Source: Phialophora verrucosa (taxonomy: Eukaryota > Ascomycota > Eurotiomycetes > Chaetothyriales > Herpotrichiellaceae). Taken from it: DNA of 64,000 nt. Positions 11,510 to 21,258 of the stretch are shown one piece after another. Position 1 is the first letter of the stretch. Each line of letters starts with the position of its first letter. Below the pieces are notes generated by a model. It was not told the origin of the DNA and ran no database searches. It worked only from the letters and a program-made list of their open reading frames with translations. The position numbers and the translations under genes were made by a program. The stretch lies in contig MSED01000006.1 in assembly GCA_002099365.1 (NCBI GenBank), positions 1,240,001 to 1,304,000 of the forward strand, in the 5' to 3' direction.

Positions 11510-12182
11510 TTAACATAGATTGAAGCATGTGGCATTACCACTAGACGTTGTTGAACCCCCACCGGGTACGGGATTAACAATGTACGCCGTCGTGCAAACG
11601 AGATTGGCAAGGGATGCCGTGGCCACCTTGTCAACTGTACCACAGCGAATGTGGTGTAGGTGTTGCCGTCATCTTTCGGAACCTTGTAAGTGACGCATTT
11701 CGGATAATTCGGGTCCCTTCCACTATATGAGTATCGTCTTCCGTCAGTTCCTAGGGCCAGCTAACTTGATGTGGGTTGCAAAAGAAAGCAAAGTGTCTTT
11801 AACCAAAAGAAGTACGCTGACCGCACTCTGTAGTCGAACGAGACGCGCTGCTCTCAGCCTGATCTAGTCATTTGGTCGGAAAGCCACAATCGGAAAAGCT
11901 ACCGTCGCTGTCTACCGAGCAGCAGTCAAGCGCCAAGTTGGATTTGTCGTATGCGCAATATTTACCTGTCGCGCAAGCCAATAATCTGCCTCCTGTACAC
12001 ACGCACGCGGTCTCCATATAGCTTCCAGCTCTTCGGAGCAGTTGGGGTCCGACGGTCGACCGGATCGGCGGCGGCGAACCCGACGAGACTGGAGGAGTGG
12101 GGAACGTCGTTACTGGAGTCAGACCAGCAATGACATTGGAAAAGGCAACGAATAACAGTCCGGTCGACCACTGATTGAACAT
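11510..12182 (-). pseudogene. Decayed small Cys-rich secreted protein gene
   Basis: ATG at 12182 opens a frame with a signal peptide (about residues 1-19), a Pro/Ser/Thr linker and a Cys-rich part (CVC, CCS, DCG). A TGA at 11870-11868 ends it after 104 residues. The same frame then continues with a plausible protein segment to a donor at 11821. A GTCAGC...CTAG intron (11821-11751) leads in phase to a second coding segment with PKCVTYKVP. Near 11655 that segment must shift by one base to keep the Cys-containing pattern, and it ends at TAA 11512-11510. The whole resembles fungal secreted proteins of about 200 residues with repeated CC and CVTYxxP motifs. I read it as a gene with one nonsense and one frameshift lesion. 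The alternatives are a genuine 104-residue protein or assembly errors. Confidence 0.55.
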
Positions 12183-12892
12183 GTTGCTAGCTTTGAAGAA
12201 AATGTGATCGTCCTTGACGTTTCGAAGACTTTCAAAAGGAACTTTATACTCTTCCTCGATCAGAGGGCGGAGCCTTGGTCAAGGGATCTGCCGGATCCCT
12301 TAGGCAGCTTCAGAGCGCCTCGTCACGACCCGTCAACTCCCCTTCCGGGCCCAGCCTTACTGAACCGACCAGCAATTGTTCACGTTCCTCGTGCCACGCC
12401 TTTTTTCGTTACCGCAGCCAATGAGATGCGGAGATAGCTCCGTTGACCCCTTGGCAGGCAGCCGCCCAGAGCACAGCTGAAGACCGATATCGCCTTATCC
12501 TCCTCTGCTAGCCTCGCATCGAAGTCAATCACATGAGCGAAGCTGTGTGAGCAATGTCAATACGAAGGAATGGTGGTTGTGCCAATGTGATTACGGATCT
12601 AACCATTCCACTATCTCTCTGGACAGAGGGCGCAGCGGAGCACAACTCGGAGCCCGAAGATGCCAAATCGCTGAGGCGACACGAGCTTTCCAGCGCTCAG
12701 AGAGCGGAATGGCCTATTGACTGTTGATGCGAACCACCAACAGCCAAGGAGAAACGCCATCCGCTCGGATGATGCTGCAGTAACACACCAGCCGAGAATC
12801 TGAACACAAGGAGGCTGCCAATCCTCATATGGGTGACCACAAGTCGACAACTGTGCTTCTCGCTCTAGCAATTCATCCTCCATCTGACTACC
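12183..12892. other. intergenic region between two decayed genes
   Basis: Divergent intergenic DNA of about 700 bases. Only short frames without family resemblance are present. Confidence 0.4.
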
Positions 12893-14829
12893 ATGGCCGT
12901 AACGCGGGTTGTTCTGAAACCGGCCGTATTGTGGGTGGAGATGAAACCGGCCGTGTCATGGGTGGTTCTGAATATGACCATATTGTGGGTGGTTCTGAAA
13001 ATGGCCGTATCGTGGGTGGTTTTGAAACTCAGTGGGGGGCAAAGTTCGTGGCATCTCCTGTTGACAGCGATCACGACGGGCTTCTTTTTCGGCACTGTCC
13101 TCTTCGGCAACGACTCGACTTCAGCTTCCTCCATGCGCCTTGTCAAAAGGTTTGGTTCGACTGTGGCTGTTTTGAGAATACTGCAAGGTCTGACTACGAT
13201 CTCGACCACCTGGGTGTTGGCCCAAACATTGGAATTGATCTAATGGACCTTGATTAGTGGAGAGAATGGGCTACGTCTCCTCAGTCTCCTCAGCATTTCC
13301 CCAACGACGGGTTTATCTGGCATGCTTGGGATGATATTCAGGGCCATGCCGAGACGGCTTGAACGAGCCTGGGCGACGTGAAGGTGAGTCCTTCATGAGG
13401 GGTGGCCGAAGGCTACAACGTTCATTTAAACTTATCTCTCCAGGATCCTTCTGATGGCTATGATTGCGGTGGCTGGAATCGTGTTATTTGGTGCGCCATG
13501 GGGGATCGATCAAGAATTAGCTTTCCGTGAGTAAATCGTGCTGCAGTCAATATCAGAGTGTCGACGGTGTACGATGCCTTCAACACCTCGCCTGTGACGG
13601 CAGGCGCCGCACCGTTCGACGGGTCGTTCGCCCGACAGATGGTACCCGGCTTCGACGGCAACATAACCTACCACAACCTTGCTTTCTCCAACACCTTCGT
13701 GACGAATACACAATTCTCGATCAGATCAACACCCGTCAATTGCCCTAGTCTATGCGATTCATATATCTTCCCGGGAGCGGTATGGTCCCTCAACATAACA
13801 CTTCCAACCAACTCTTCGGACGATACTGTCGTCAAGATCGGAAGGTCCCCGGCGATTCAAATCGACTTCATCCAAAGCGATGACAGCGGAGACACCTTCT
13901 CGCCTCATGAATGTACCGTCTACGGTGAGCCTGGAAGCAAGATTGGCATAGAATTGTGCTTGAAGAGGAGCGAGGTGCACAACGGATCGATTGTTGCAGG
14001 TGTGTGCAGTCTCCTTCATACCCTGTTCTCCTAATGACCACGTCAGGTGTGAGCATATGCGACCAAATACAACAGGACGGTAGCTGCCTCTTTGCGATGA
14101 GGGATACACCTCACATCAATACCACCTTCTCGCTTTACAGCGTCGACAGCTTGCATAAGGACCAATAACAGCATCATATCCGTCACGGACATCGGGGAGC
14201 CTACGATGGAAGAGATCGACATTGATGGACTCGATCTGGCACTGAATTGGCTCCTGAACTACACGGCGCAAGGAACACCAGCCATGTCATCCCTCGTCTT
14301 CATGTTCCGGCATGGAGACCATCACCCCGCCGCCCGCCATGATTGGTCAGCTGCCACTTCCCTGTCGTTGAAAAGTATACTTGCATATTCGATATGGATG
14401 TTCAGTGTCAACAACGTCGGAGACCCATTGAAGCCTACCCGGTCTCTTCCGCCAGAGTTCGAAACGTCCGCTTCGCTCTGCAGGCCTTTGGAGAAGATAG
14501 TCGTCGATTCGGGGGCATTTGTCGCTTACATTGTCCTGCAAAGCACCGTCATTCTGTTCTTCTGGATTGTCGTGATCTGGCGCTGGAACCATAAATACCC
14601 CATCCAGAATTTGTCGTCATACCCGTTGGTCGATTTCGCCGCCAAGTTTGTCCGAGAAGAGGTCCTCCCGGAGCCGGATCCGATGTGGCAGGATGGAAAG
14701 CACTTTCTGAGAGACGCAGGGAGTAAAGAGGTCATTGATGGTCTAATGGAGACGCGAGTATTTCGTCAAGCAGAGGATGGAGACCAATGGAGGCGGAGAG
14801 TGTTGGGTAGGGACTACGAGATGACTTGA
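12893..14829 (+). pseudogene. Decayed polytopic membrane protein of a large fungal uncharacterised family
   Basis: Fragments in order match one fungal family of unknown function: an N-terminal transmembrane pair (13050-13240, TVAVLRILQG), the LLSLLSISPTTGL segment (13262-13330), a further helix (13450-13500), an extracellular part with paired Cys (13558-14000), the DGLDLALNWLLNY segment (14216-14260) and a last helix (14512-14580). The frame is broken by TAA 13241-13243 and TGA 13379-13381. Introns at 13384-13443 and 14000-14046 splice cleanly. A one-base shift near 14140 is needed to pass from the segment ending in TTFSLY to the one with IRTNNSIISVTD. The join at 13527-13557 allows only a 20-30 base intron, too short for a fungal intron. 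Three or more lesions make a functional gene unlikely. The true start is uncertain because it falls in the minisatellite. Confidence 0.65.
12910..13032 (+). repeat. 27-bp minisatellite, four copies plus a partial
   Basis: Four units of 27 bases (12910-12936, 12937-12963, 12964-12990, 12991-13017) plus a 15-base partial unit. Units are about 75-90 percent alike, built on GGTTCTGAA...GGCCGTATTGTGGGT. Because 27 is divisible by three, both of two overlapping frames stay open: one reads as Gly-Gly/Ile-Val repeats, the other as Val-Leu-Lys repeats. The repeat runs into the 5' end of the membrane-protein pseudogene. Confidence 0.85.
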
Positions 14830-15694
14830 GGGACTGTTCATTAGAGATGACGATTGTTTCCCTTCCACGGCTCGAGGGGGAAGCGACCAAAATCGAAGGG
14901 ACCACACTCAGGCACATCAATATCAACTCCAACTCCAACTCCAACCATTACCACAGTGCGAGTGCAAGTCTACTTACTGCCCACTGTCCTCTTACTCGAT
15001 CCAAAGCCCGCCAACGCACCTCACCTCACCTCTCCGAGCCAGACACTAGCTGGAATCACAAAGTACACGGAACAAGGAACGCCGAACGCGAAACGCAGCA
15101 CGGAGTAAACATCATACCGTAAGAGAGAGGTTCGATTCTCTGCTGCGATGGAGACCAAGAAATATGCTCACCCAGATAATACTTAGAGACGGACGCCCGA
15201 AGATGAAATCGTCAAATCGTCAAATCGTCAAACATACATTCTCTTTGCTTACCTTCCTTCCCTTTGGCTTCTCTGTTAGGGCGTGACTGGGCGATCCTGA
15301 CTGGTGATTCTCCATCCGGTAGACCGTACGCATTCTCTGGCCAGAATGTATCTGCGTCCGATGTCTGTCGTATCTGCGCCCGATGTCTGTCGTATCTGCG
15401 TCCGATGTCTGTCCTATCTGCACGGTTAGCGGTGGGAATTGTGTGGATTCCGAGGGCGAAATCCGTGCTCGCCACGTTCTTGGGACGTGTTTGTTCGTTA
15501 TTCGAGCTGGAGTGGCAAGGGTTAATGACACCTGCAAGAACGGATCCCACGTGAACGGTCGAGGAGATAGATATACTTCTTCTTGATGCAGTTTTCGAGC
15601 GTCCGCGAACGTGCAGCGCTCAATTAGCATGTCGCTGCTACGCCGGATATACAAGCTTGTTGCGACGCAACCTTGACCTCTGCCGAGACAGCGT
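14830..15694. other. intergenic region with short tandem repeats
   Basis: No gene recognised. The region holds three copies of AACTCC at 14927-14944, three copies of AAATCGTC at 15206-15229 and three 22-bp units at 15348-15413. A tRNA-like fold at 15094-15147 is discussed among the findings. Confidence 0.5.
15348..15413. repeat. 22-bp tandem repeat, three copies
   Basis: Three units (15348-15369, 15370-15391, 15392-15413) of GTATCTGCGTCCGATGTCTG plus TC, with one mismatch in the second unit, followed by a 7-base partial copy. It is non-coding as far as I can see. Confidence 0.9.
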
Positions 15695-18600
15695 TCAGGA
15701 GCCCTGCTGCATGACAAGCTCTCTCAGCGACCACCTCCACCCGTTCCTCCCGTCAGGCCCCTCTTCCTCTTCTGTTTCCATACCCTTTCTCAACCACTTC
15801 TCGACCTTCCGCCTCCACCTCTCTTCTTCACTCCTCTGCCGCCTGACAAACTCGGGTCCCACATCAAACTCCTCACTCACACCAATCCCCCATTCGTCAC
15901 CACTACTGTGCCCGACTTCACCATCGCCAAAAGAGTCCCTCGATTGATTCACACTGGATATGTTCTGCAGAGTGCCACTTCGACTCCTCGTTTCGTCTTC
16001 CTCTTTCAAATCTTCCAAGCCGGCGAAGACGTCTTCTTCCTCTTCGACCTGTACGCTTCCCCCACGGAGACTGGACATGCTTCCATCGGCGTTTTCGGCG
16101 ATTTTGAGCCAGCGCATTTGTGACGGGTCGAAGACCATGCCGCCTACGACCTGCACACCTGTGACGTTCGAGCCGACGTTGGAGATCAAGGCGACTTGTG
16201 CTTTAGAGTTGGGACTTCCGCTGCGACCGTGGGTAGTGGGACTACCAACTCGAGGATAGAAGTCAGGCACGTCGAAGGGCGCAACGTCGTTCTCATTACC
16301 TTCCCACCTGAATAACAGCGGATTATAAGACATTCCTTTCTCCGTCTTCGGCCGATTCACGTCACCACCCATCGGTTTGATGAGGTGGGGTTTGAGCTGG
16401 ACTTTATCGCCCTTCTTTTTTCTCAGACTGCCTTGATTGCTGGGCCGGACAGCACATGAACCGGACTTCCAGTTCGTCGAGATTGGCTGGAGGGGTTCAC
16501 CTCGCATGTTCTGGAAAGCAGCGGAGATTTGGCGCTGTTCACGAGCATTACGAGAAGCGGCCGTGTCGCGGGCAAATCGCGGGACATTTGTTGTGTTGAG
16601 AGCTGTAGTAGGAAAATCACTTCTGGAAGCTGGCGTCAAGGGCGTCGCAGGTACGGGAGTATCACTGCCACGCCTGGTGCTGGTCAATGAAGATGTAGAG
16701 GGGTTCAAATGCGACAAGCCGAGTTTGCTTCGAAGACTTCGAGGAGCACCCCGGCCGATAGGTGCCTTTGTGAATTTGGACTCCAGGGTCGCCGAAGTAG
16801 GTAGGTCGTCGAAAATTTCAAGCTCCGTTCCATCGCCATAATTCCGGCGCCTTGTAGGTTTGGTGATTGTCTTCTTCGCCTGTGCTGCCAACTCGGCCGG
16901 CGTGAGATTGCTCCGGCCACGGCTGGGGTCGTTACCACGGCCAGGAGTCTCCGGTCTGCCAAAACTAGCGAGTCTAGACAAGGACCTTTGTGCAGCAGAC
17001 ATGCTTTCGCTGGAGCCATCAGAACCCTGCCCACGATAGTGAGTCTTGATGCTGACGTGCTGCGACTGTACAGCAGATGCTCCTGCCGGGAGGAAGGGTG
17101 CAGGGCCTTTTTGTGAATATCCCATGCGCGATTCAGTCCGGTCTGTTGGAGTTTTGGGGCGTGGAGGGATGGCGAGGCGGCTTCCAGTGTCTTGTCTCGA
17201 AGGAGGCCTAACGTAGGGCGAAGATTTGGTGGGAGAATTGAGACCTCGCATGACAGGCATAGATCTCTTCGCACGCAGGAGTTGAGCATTAGTGGTTGTA
17301 GGCTGTTCAAAGCGCAGATCACGTTGAGAGTCTGTACCTCGCAGGAGCCGACGACTGGGGGTAGAAGGAGTAGAGGGAGGCTGAGGAGCAGGGATACTTG
17401 AAGCGGATGCCTGAGTAGTGTGGTTGCCGAGACGTGAGTTCGCTCGTTGATATGTGGTGGCTGCACCAGTTTCCGAGACAGGTTCTAAATTGGACCGAGC
17501 ACGCTCCAGACGGTCATGGGCAGGCTGAAACCGGGGCAGGCGTGAAATCGTGCCCTGGGTTTTGGCTGTTGTGAAATTGAGTGTGGTGGTAGTCCTCTTG
17601 GAAGGGCTGGTGGCTCGTGTGCTCTTGTGTTTGACGTTGCGATTAAGAGTCAACTTAGCAGCGTCGAACACCTCTCCATCGCCGATCTCGAGGCCTGAGA
17701 AGAAATCTTCTTTCCCAGATACCTTCCTAACCTCAGATTTAACATCTGGTATGCTGGAAGGTGGAGGGTCAATGGAGCTTTCATGCTGTCGCCGTTTGAG
17801 TTTGTCCTGGAACTGTATGGGTCCGTCGGGCAAGACCAGACCATCGAGCCCTTCGTCTTCACTCTCGGCTGTAAAAGCACTGGACACACTAGGACTCAAA
17901 GCCGAGGCAGACGAGCTACGGGCAGACCGACCTCCTCTTCCTCTACCAGCGTTCCTTGTTCCCAAGCTGCCCTCGGCCCACTCGAGGTCGAAATCATCAC
18001 TCTGTTGTGGAGTCGAGGGCTGGGGCTTCCTCGTCGATAGACGTAATTTCCCGTCGGAAGGAAGCTCAAGGTCATCCTCAAGGTTTTCATTTTCAGGCTT
18101 GACCGGGGTGGGAGGCTGGTGGAACAGCAGTGGCTTTTGAGGAGATCTGTGCTTTGCGACCTTTATTGTTGGCACATCTCCAAAACTGGCATCTTCATCC
18201 GTGTCGCGAAAAGCGTCGAGCGTGATAGGCATGGCTGATGTGCGGGACTTTGGAGATCTAATTGTTTGATCGAGTGTGTCTTTGGTGTCGGGAGTTTTGG
18301 GGGATGTCCGGAAGGCGGCACTGATCTGTCGCAAGCTCTCGGATAGATCGCGGTCGTCATGTTTAGCAAGCTTGAGGGGGATATCAACACCCGGAAGATC
18401 CAAGTCTTCGGACCAGTCATCGGCAATTGCCTTCTTAATTTCTTTGCCCTTCAGACGTCTTATCGTGCCACCCTCAAGCGCCGAACGAGGTATGTTTGCC
18501 GGTAGAGGTATTCCTTTGCTCTTTGCCAGAGCTACAGCGTCCTTTACTGAAGCCTGCTCGTCGACCAATACATCCCAATTTTCGTCTCCTTGATTTGACT

Positions 18601-18787
18601 CTGATCGCATCGACATGCGTGAGGAAACGGAGTCCCGACGAGCGGCTTGAGGGTGAGAGATGACTGAGGTGGCAGTTGACGCAGTCCTGAAGTGGACGTC
18701 TTCCAAGTTATCGAAGTCATCATCGTCCCAGTTTTCGACGTCCACGCTCTCAACCGGGGTCCGGGGTTTGAGCGTGAGTGGTTCCAT
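15695..18787 (-). CDS. byr4: Byr4/Bfa1-like cytokinesis regulator
   Basis: This is a single long exon of 1030 residues starting at ATG 18787. It is low in complexity, rich in Ser, Pro and charged residues, with conserved islands: the acidic VENWDDDDFDNLED near residues 16-30, an ISAAF motif around 152-156, and near the C-terminus SYNPLLFRWEGNENDVAPFDV followed by VQVVGGMVFDPSQMRWLK. These islands are those of fungal Byr4, the partner of the Bub2/Cdc16 GAP. With it Byr4 inhibits the Spg1/Tem1 GTPase at the spindle pole body and so delays septation until mitosis ends. S. pombe Byr4 is about 665 residues; filamentous homologues are longer, as here. Many SP/TP sites suggest kinase control. It lies tail-out next to intergenic repeats and head-near the XRCC4 region. 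Confidence 0.82.
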   Translation of the reverse strand: MEPLTLKPRTPVESVDVENWDDDDFDNLEDVHFRTASTATSVISHPQAARRDSVSSRMSMRSESNQGDENWDVLVDEQASVKDAVALAKSKGIPLPANIPRSALEGGTIRRLKGKEIKKAIADDWSEDLDLPGVDIPLKLAKHDDRDLSESLRQISAAFRTSPKTPDTKDTLDQTIRSPKSRTSAMPITLDAFRDTDEDASFGDVPTIKVAKHRSPQKPLLFHQPPTPVKPENENLEDDLELPSDGKLRLSTRKPQPSTPQQSDDFDLEWAEGSLGTRNAGRGRGGRSARSSSASALSPSVSSAFTAESEDEGLDGLVLPDGPIQFQDKLKRRQHESSIDPPPSSIPDVKSEVRKVSGKEDFFSGLEIGDGEVFDAAKLTLNRNVKHKSTRATSPSKRTTTTLNFTTAKTQGTISRLPRFQPAHDRLERARSNLEPVSETGAATTYQRANSRLGNHTTQASASSIPAPQPPSTPSTPSRRLLRGTDSQRDLRFEQPTTTNAQLLRAKRSMPVMRGLNSPTKSSPYVRPPSRQDTGSRLAIPPRPKTPTDRTESRMGYSQKGPAPFLPAGASAVQSQHVSIKTHYRGQGSDGSSESMSAAQRSLSRLASFGRPETPGRGNDPSRGRSNLTPAELAAQAKKTITKPTRRRNYGDGTELEIFDDLPTSATLESKFTKAPIGRGAPRSLRSKLGLSHLNPSTSSLTSTRRGSDTPVPATPLTPASRSDFPTTALNTTNVPRFARDTAASRNAREQRQISAAFQNMRGEPLQPISTNWKSGSCAVRPSNQGSLRKKKGDKVQLKPHLIKPMGGDVNRPKTEKGMSYNPLLFRWEGNENDVAPFDVPDFYPRVGSPTTHGRSGSPNSKAQVALISNVGSNVTGVQVVGGMVFDPSQMRWLKIAENADGSMSSLRGGSVQVEEEEDVFAGLEDLKEEDETRSRSGTLQNISSVNQSRDSFGDGEVGHSSGDEWGIGVSEEFDVGPEFVRRQRSEEERWRRKVEKWLRKGMETEEEEGPDGRNGWRWSLRELVMQQGS

Positions 18788-18939
18788 GATGGTGAGTTCG
18801 TAGAGGTGAATCGCAAAAGATCAGTAGCGGTATTATTGTCGCAGAAATGCACATAAAAACATTGGCTCCAGCAGAAACAAGCGATATTTTGGATCGTAGA
18901 TTCGTTAAGGTTCGTGACGTCGTGAGGAAAGGTGGTCGA

Positions 18940-19150
18940 TCAGCGTGACTGATAGAGCTGTTGGGCGTGTTTCTTGCTCCCCGACGAGGTATCTCCGCCG
19001 AACGGGGGCAGTTGGTGAGTGAACGGCCTCGAATGGTCGTATGGGTGATGAGGATTGAGACTATGCGCAGTGAGGACTTTTTCGAGGTCGGCCTGAGGTC
19101 TCCCGGGCTTGGAGGAGGCTGGAAGGTGGTCGATGGTGGAGGAGTTCTGG
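18940..19150 (-). CDS. Possible terminal exon of a small unknown protein
   Basis: The minus frame ending at TGA 18942-18940 encodes a well-formed tail (LEKVLTAHSLNPHHPYDHSRPFTHQLPPFGG...) that looks like real protein rather than noise. The frame contains no ATG up to the next upstream stop, so the start must lie in another exon. A good acceptor (TTTGTTTCCAG) sits near 19150, and I set the exon start there. The 5' exon was not found and could overlap the XRCC4 promoter. I do not recognise the family; a mitochondrial or other small basic protein is possible. Treat this as a lead only. Confidence 0.3.
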
Positions 19151-19474
19151 AAACAAAACGAGGAGGAAGAGTGGGTTCCGCGCGGACACCGCAACCTGCA
19201 GAAGGCCAAGCGGAAGGTGGCTGGAACGCGTTCCACGGCCAATCGCAGCCCGCCTGCGTCCCTCCGACGCGTCTTTTCCTGCCCCACTTCCACGGCGGTC
19301 TCTGCGCTCACGCACTGCCGTTGTGTGATGCGATCAGCAACTGGTCCCTGCTTGCAACCGAACGCACGAGGGGTACTTGGTCTATGCTCCTCTGGGGTCT
19401 GGGGTCAACCATAATCTGCAGCCCTGCACGCCTTGGAAGGGCAATCACTAAGGAAGTTGAGATCCCATGCCATC

Positions 19475-20601
19475 ATGACTTCCAGCTGGGTGGTTCGCCT
19501 GCTTCAAGACAACAATGGGGAGACTCCCATTCTCATCAATGTCTCGCAGAAGGAAGGTGGCGACAAGCTTGACCTCGACCTGCTTGCTACAGATGGCGCC
19601 GCGGCCTTCACTACTAAAGGTAAGTTGATGGGCTTCGTGCTGTCTCGACTTGAACTGAAGACTCTTCAGTGAGACAGAGAAGCTTGAAGAAGCTACGGGC
19701 GAAGAACTACGAGGGGCCCGACGACGACTGGAGTAACATGGTTTTATCCATTCTCGGCCCTAAGACGAAGTCAACAGCAGGCAGCCCGCAGAAAGCCGAC
19801 GTCGAGGTGACGTGCTCATTCTCAGGCAAAGGATCGAATCGCACACTTTCTCTCGCTTTTAGCAACAGGGTCGAAGATATCACGCAACGCCTAGGGACAA
19901 TTGAGCTACCCCAAAACACCGAAGCCGAGGACGATGTGGACCTGTTCGGCTGGGCTTCCCAGGCAATAGAACAAAGAGACAGATTACAAGGCGAGGTCAC
20001 TGGTTTGATGGCGCAGATTAAAACAAAAGATGAGATTGTCGCGAGCTTGCAGAAACAAATCGACGAGCTGGTCGAGGCCAAAGTCGAACACGAGAAGCAA
20101 ATGCTGTCAAAATTCGCTCTTCTGCTCAATGAGAAGAAACTCAAGATCAGGAATATGCAGAGAATTCTGTCGACTGCCAAAGCAGACCGGAAGAAGCTCA
20201 AGGAACTACAAGCTGCCATCGGTGATGAACCGGCCGGCATTGTAAGGCGGAAGAAGAGATCAGCAGAGGAAGAAGTCGAGCAGGAAGAATCGGAAGGCAC
20301 CGACGCTTATGAGGCAATGGACGGTGACCCTGTCGTGAACGCCCAGAAAGAACTTGACTCTCCTGATTCTGGCAATACTACTCCAACCGCATCGGAGGCA
20401 GAGGAAGATACTGATGACGAAGACCTGAGTGGACCACCAGCATATTCTAGTCGGCCCAGAACACGAGGTGCAACTACCACACCACTTTCGCAGAAAGATA
20501 TCAGGGCACCGCCCTCGAAACAACCGCCAAAGGAACCTGAGGCTGCATCGACAACGAAGGACGACGACGAGGAAACTGCAAGTGAGGACGACGAGTTATG
20601 A
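19475..20601 (+). CDS. xrcc4: XRCC4/Lif1-like non-homologous end-joining protein
   Basis: Exons 19475-19619 and 19670-20601, joined across a 50-base GTAAGT...CAG intron, give 358 residues. The N-terminal head (about 1-145) opens with WVVRLLQDNNGETPILINVSQKEGG and includes a DDDWSNMVLSILG segment. It is followed by a long coiled coil (about 150-225) with Lys/Glu/Leu heptads, then an acidic, disordered tail rich in SP/TP sites and a basic RRKKR nuclear-type signal near 236. This head-plus-stalk layout is that of XRCC4/Lif1, the dimeric partner that binds and stabilises DNA ligase IV in double-strand break repair. The ATG at 19475 places the head domain right at the N-terminus; an upstream non-ATG extension of the frame is not needed. 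Filamentous fungal homologues are of similar length. Confidence 0.85.
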
Positions 20602-20779
20602 AGATAATGATTTCGACGAGGTCAGAACATTGGATACCCCTGCACACGCATGAAATATAAGAAGCTTGTGCAATGCTATTCATTTCATTTCATTCATGGT
20701 TATCAAGGTCAAGCCCCAGCATGCGTGCATGCTACTTCCACAGCAACCTCGGAGGTCGTTCGTGGCAGGTATTCAGCAA

Positions 20780-21258
20780 TCAGTAGTTGAAGTTTGGCTG
20801 ATCACGAGAGTTGGGGTCGTATTGATTCATGTCGCCGTAGTGGTCGTCATACATTCTCTCGGCGTGCTTCTTGCCATGTTCTCTTGCTCGGATCTTGTCG
20901 TATTCATCCAAACCCTTTGTCTCAGCGAGCTTGTCAACTTCGGCACCGACGAAGCCGGCAAGGAGTTCTTTGGCGAAACCGTGGTCGACAGTCTTGCCTG
21001 CACCTTGTTAGCCATCGAGCCTTATGTTGCGGTTGAAGGGCAATAGATATACCTTCTCTGCGCTGTTTGTCTTCATACAGCTTCATGCCCTCGAACGCAG
21101 CGGCGCCACCGATGAGCTCGTGGGAGAACTTGCCCTCGTGGCGCTCATCATTCCTGTAGACCTGTTCGTGTGCGTCGCGGCCATCGTCTGAAATGCCGCT
21201 GTCAGTTCGAATGCGTTTGCACAAGATCAACTCAGCCCAACTCACCGAACCAACCCAT
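20780..21258 (-). CDS. cipC: CipC-like stress/antibiotic-response protein
   Basis: Three exons, 21258-21246, 21187-21053 and 20997-20780, join in phase 1 both times to give 121 residues. The first exon codes only four whole codons (MGWF), the typical short opening exon of this family. The protein contains KFSHELIGGAAAFEGMKLYED (about 26-46) and a second repeat-like helix AKELLAGFVGAEVDKLAETKGLDEYD, the conserved CipC core. CipC was named as a protein induced by concanamycin A in Aspergillus nidulans and is found mainly in ascomycetes; its biochemical role is unknown. Expect a small soluble helical protein. It converges with XRCC4, the two stops being about 180 bases apart. Confidence 0.88.

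Noticed and set aside
15212..15717. Minus frames of 112-165 codons over the 22-bp repeat
   Set aside because: The repeat keeps several frames open; the rest reads as random sequence.
19433..19474. Upstream extension of the XRCC4 frame by 14 codons
   Set aside because: It starts at a non-ATG codon, and the conserved head domain begins right at ATG 19475.
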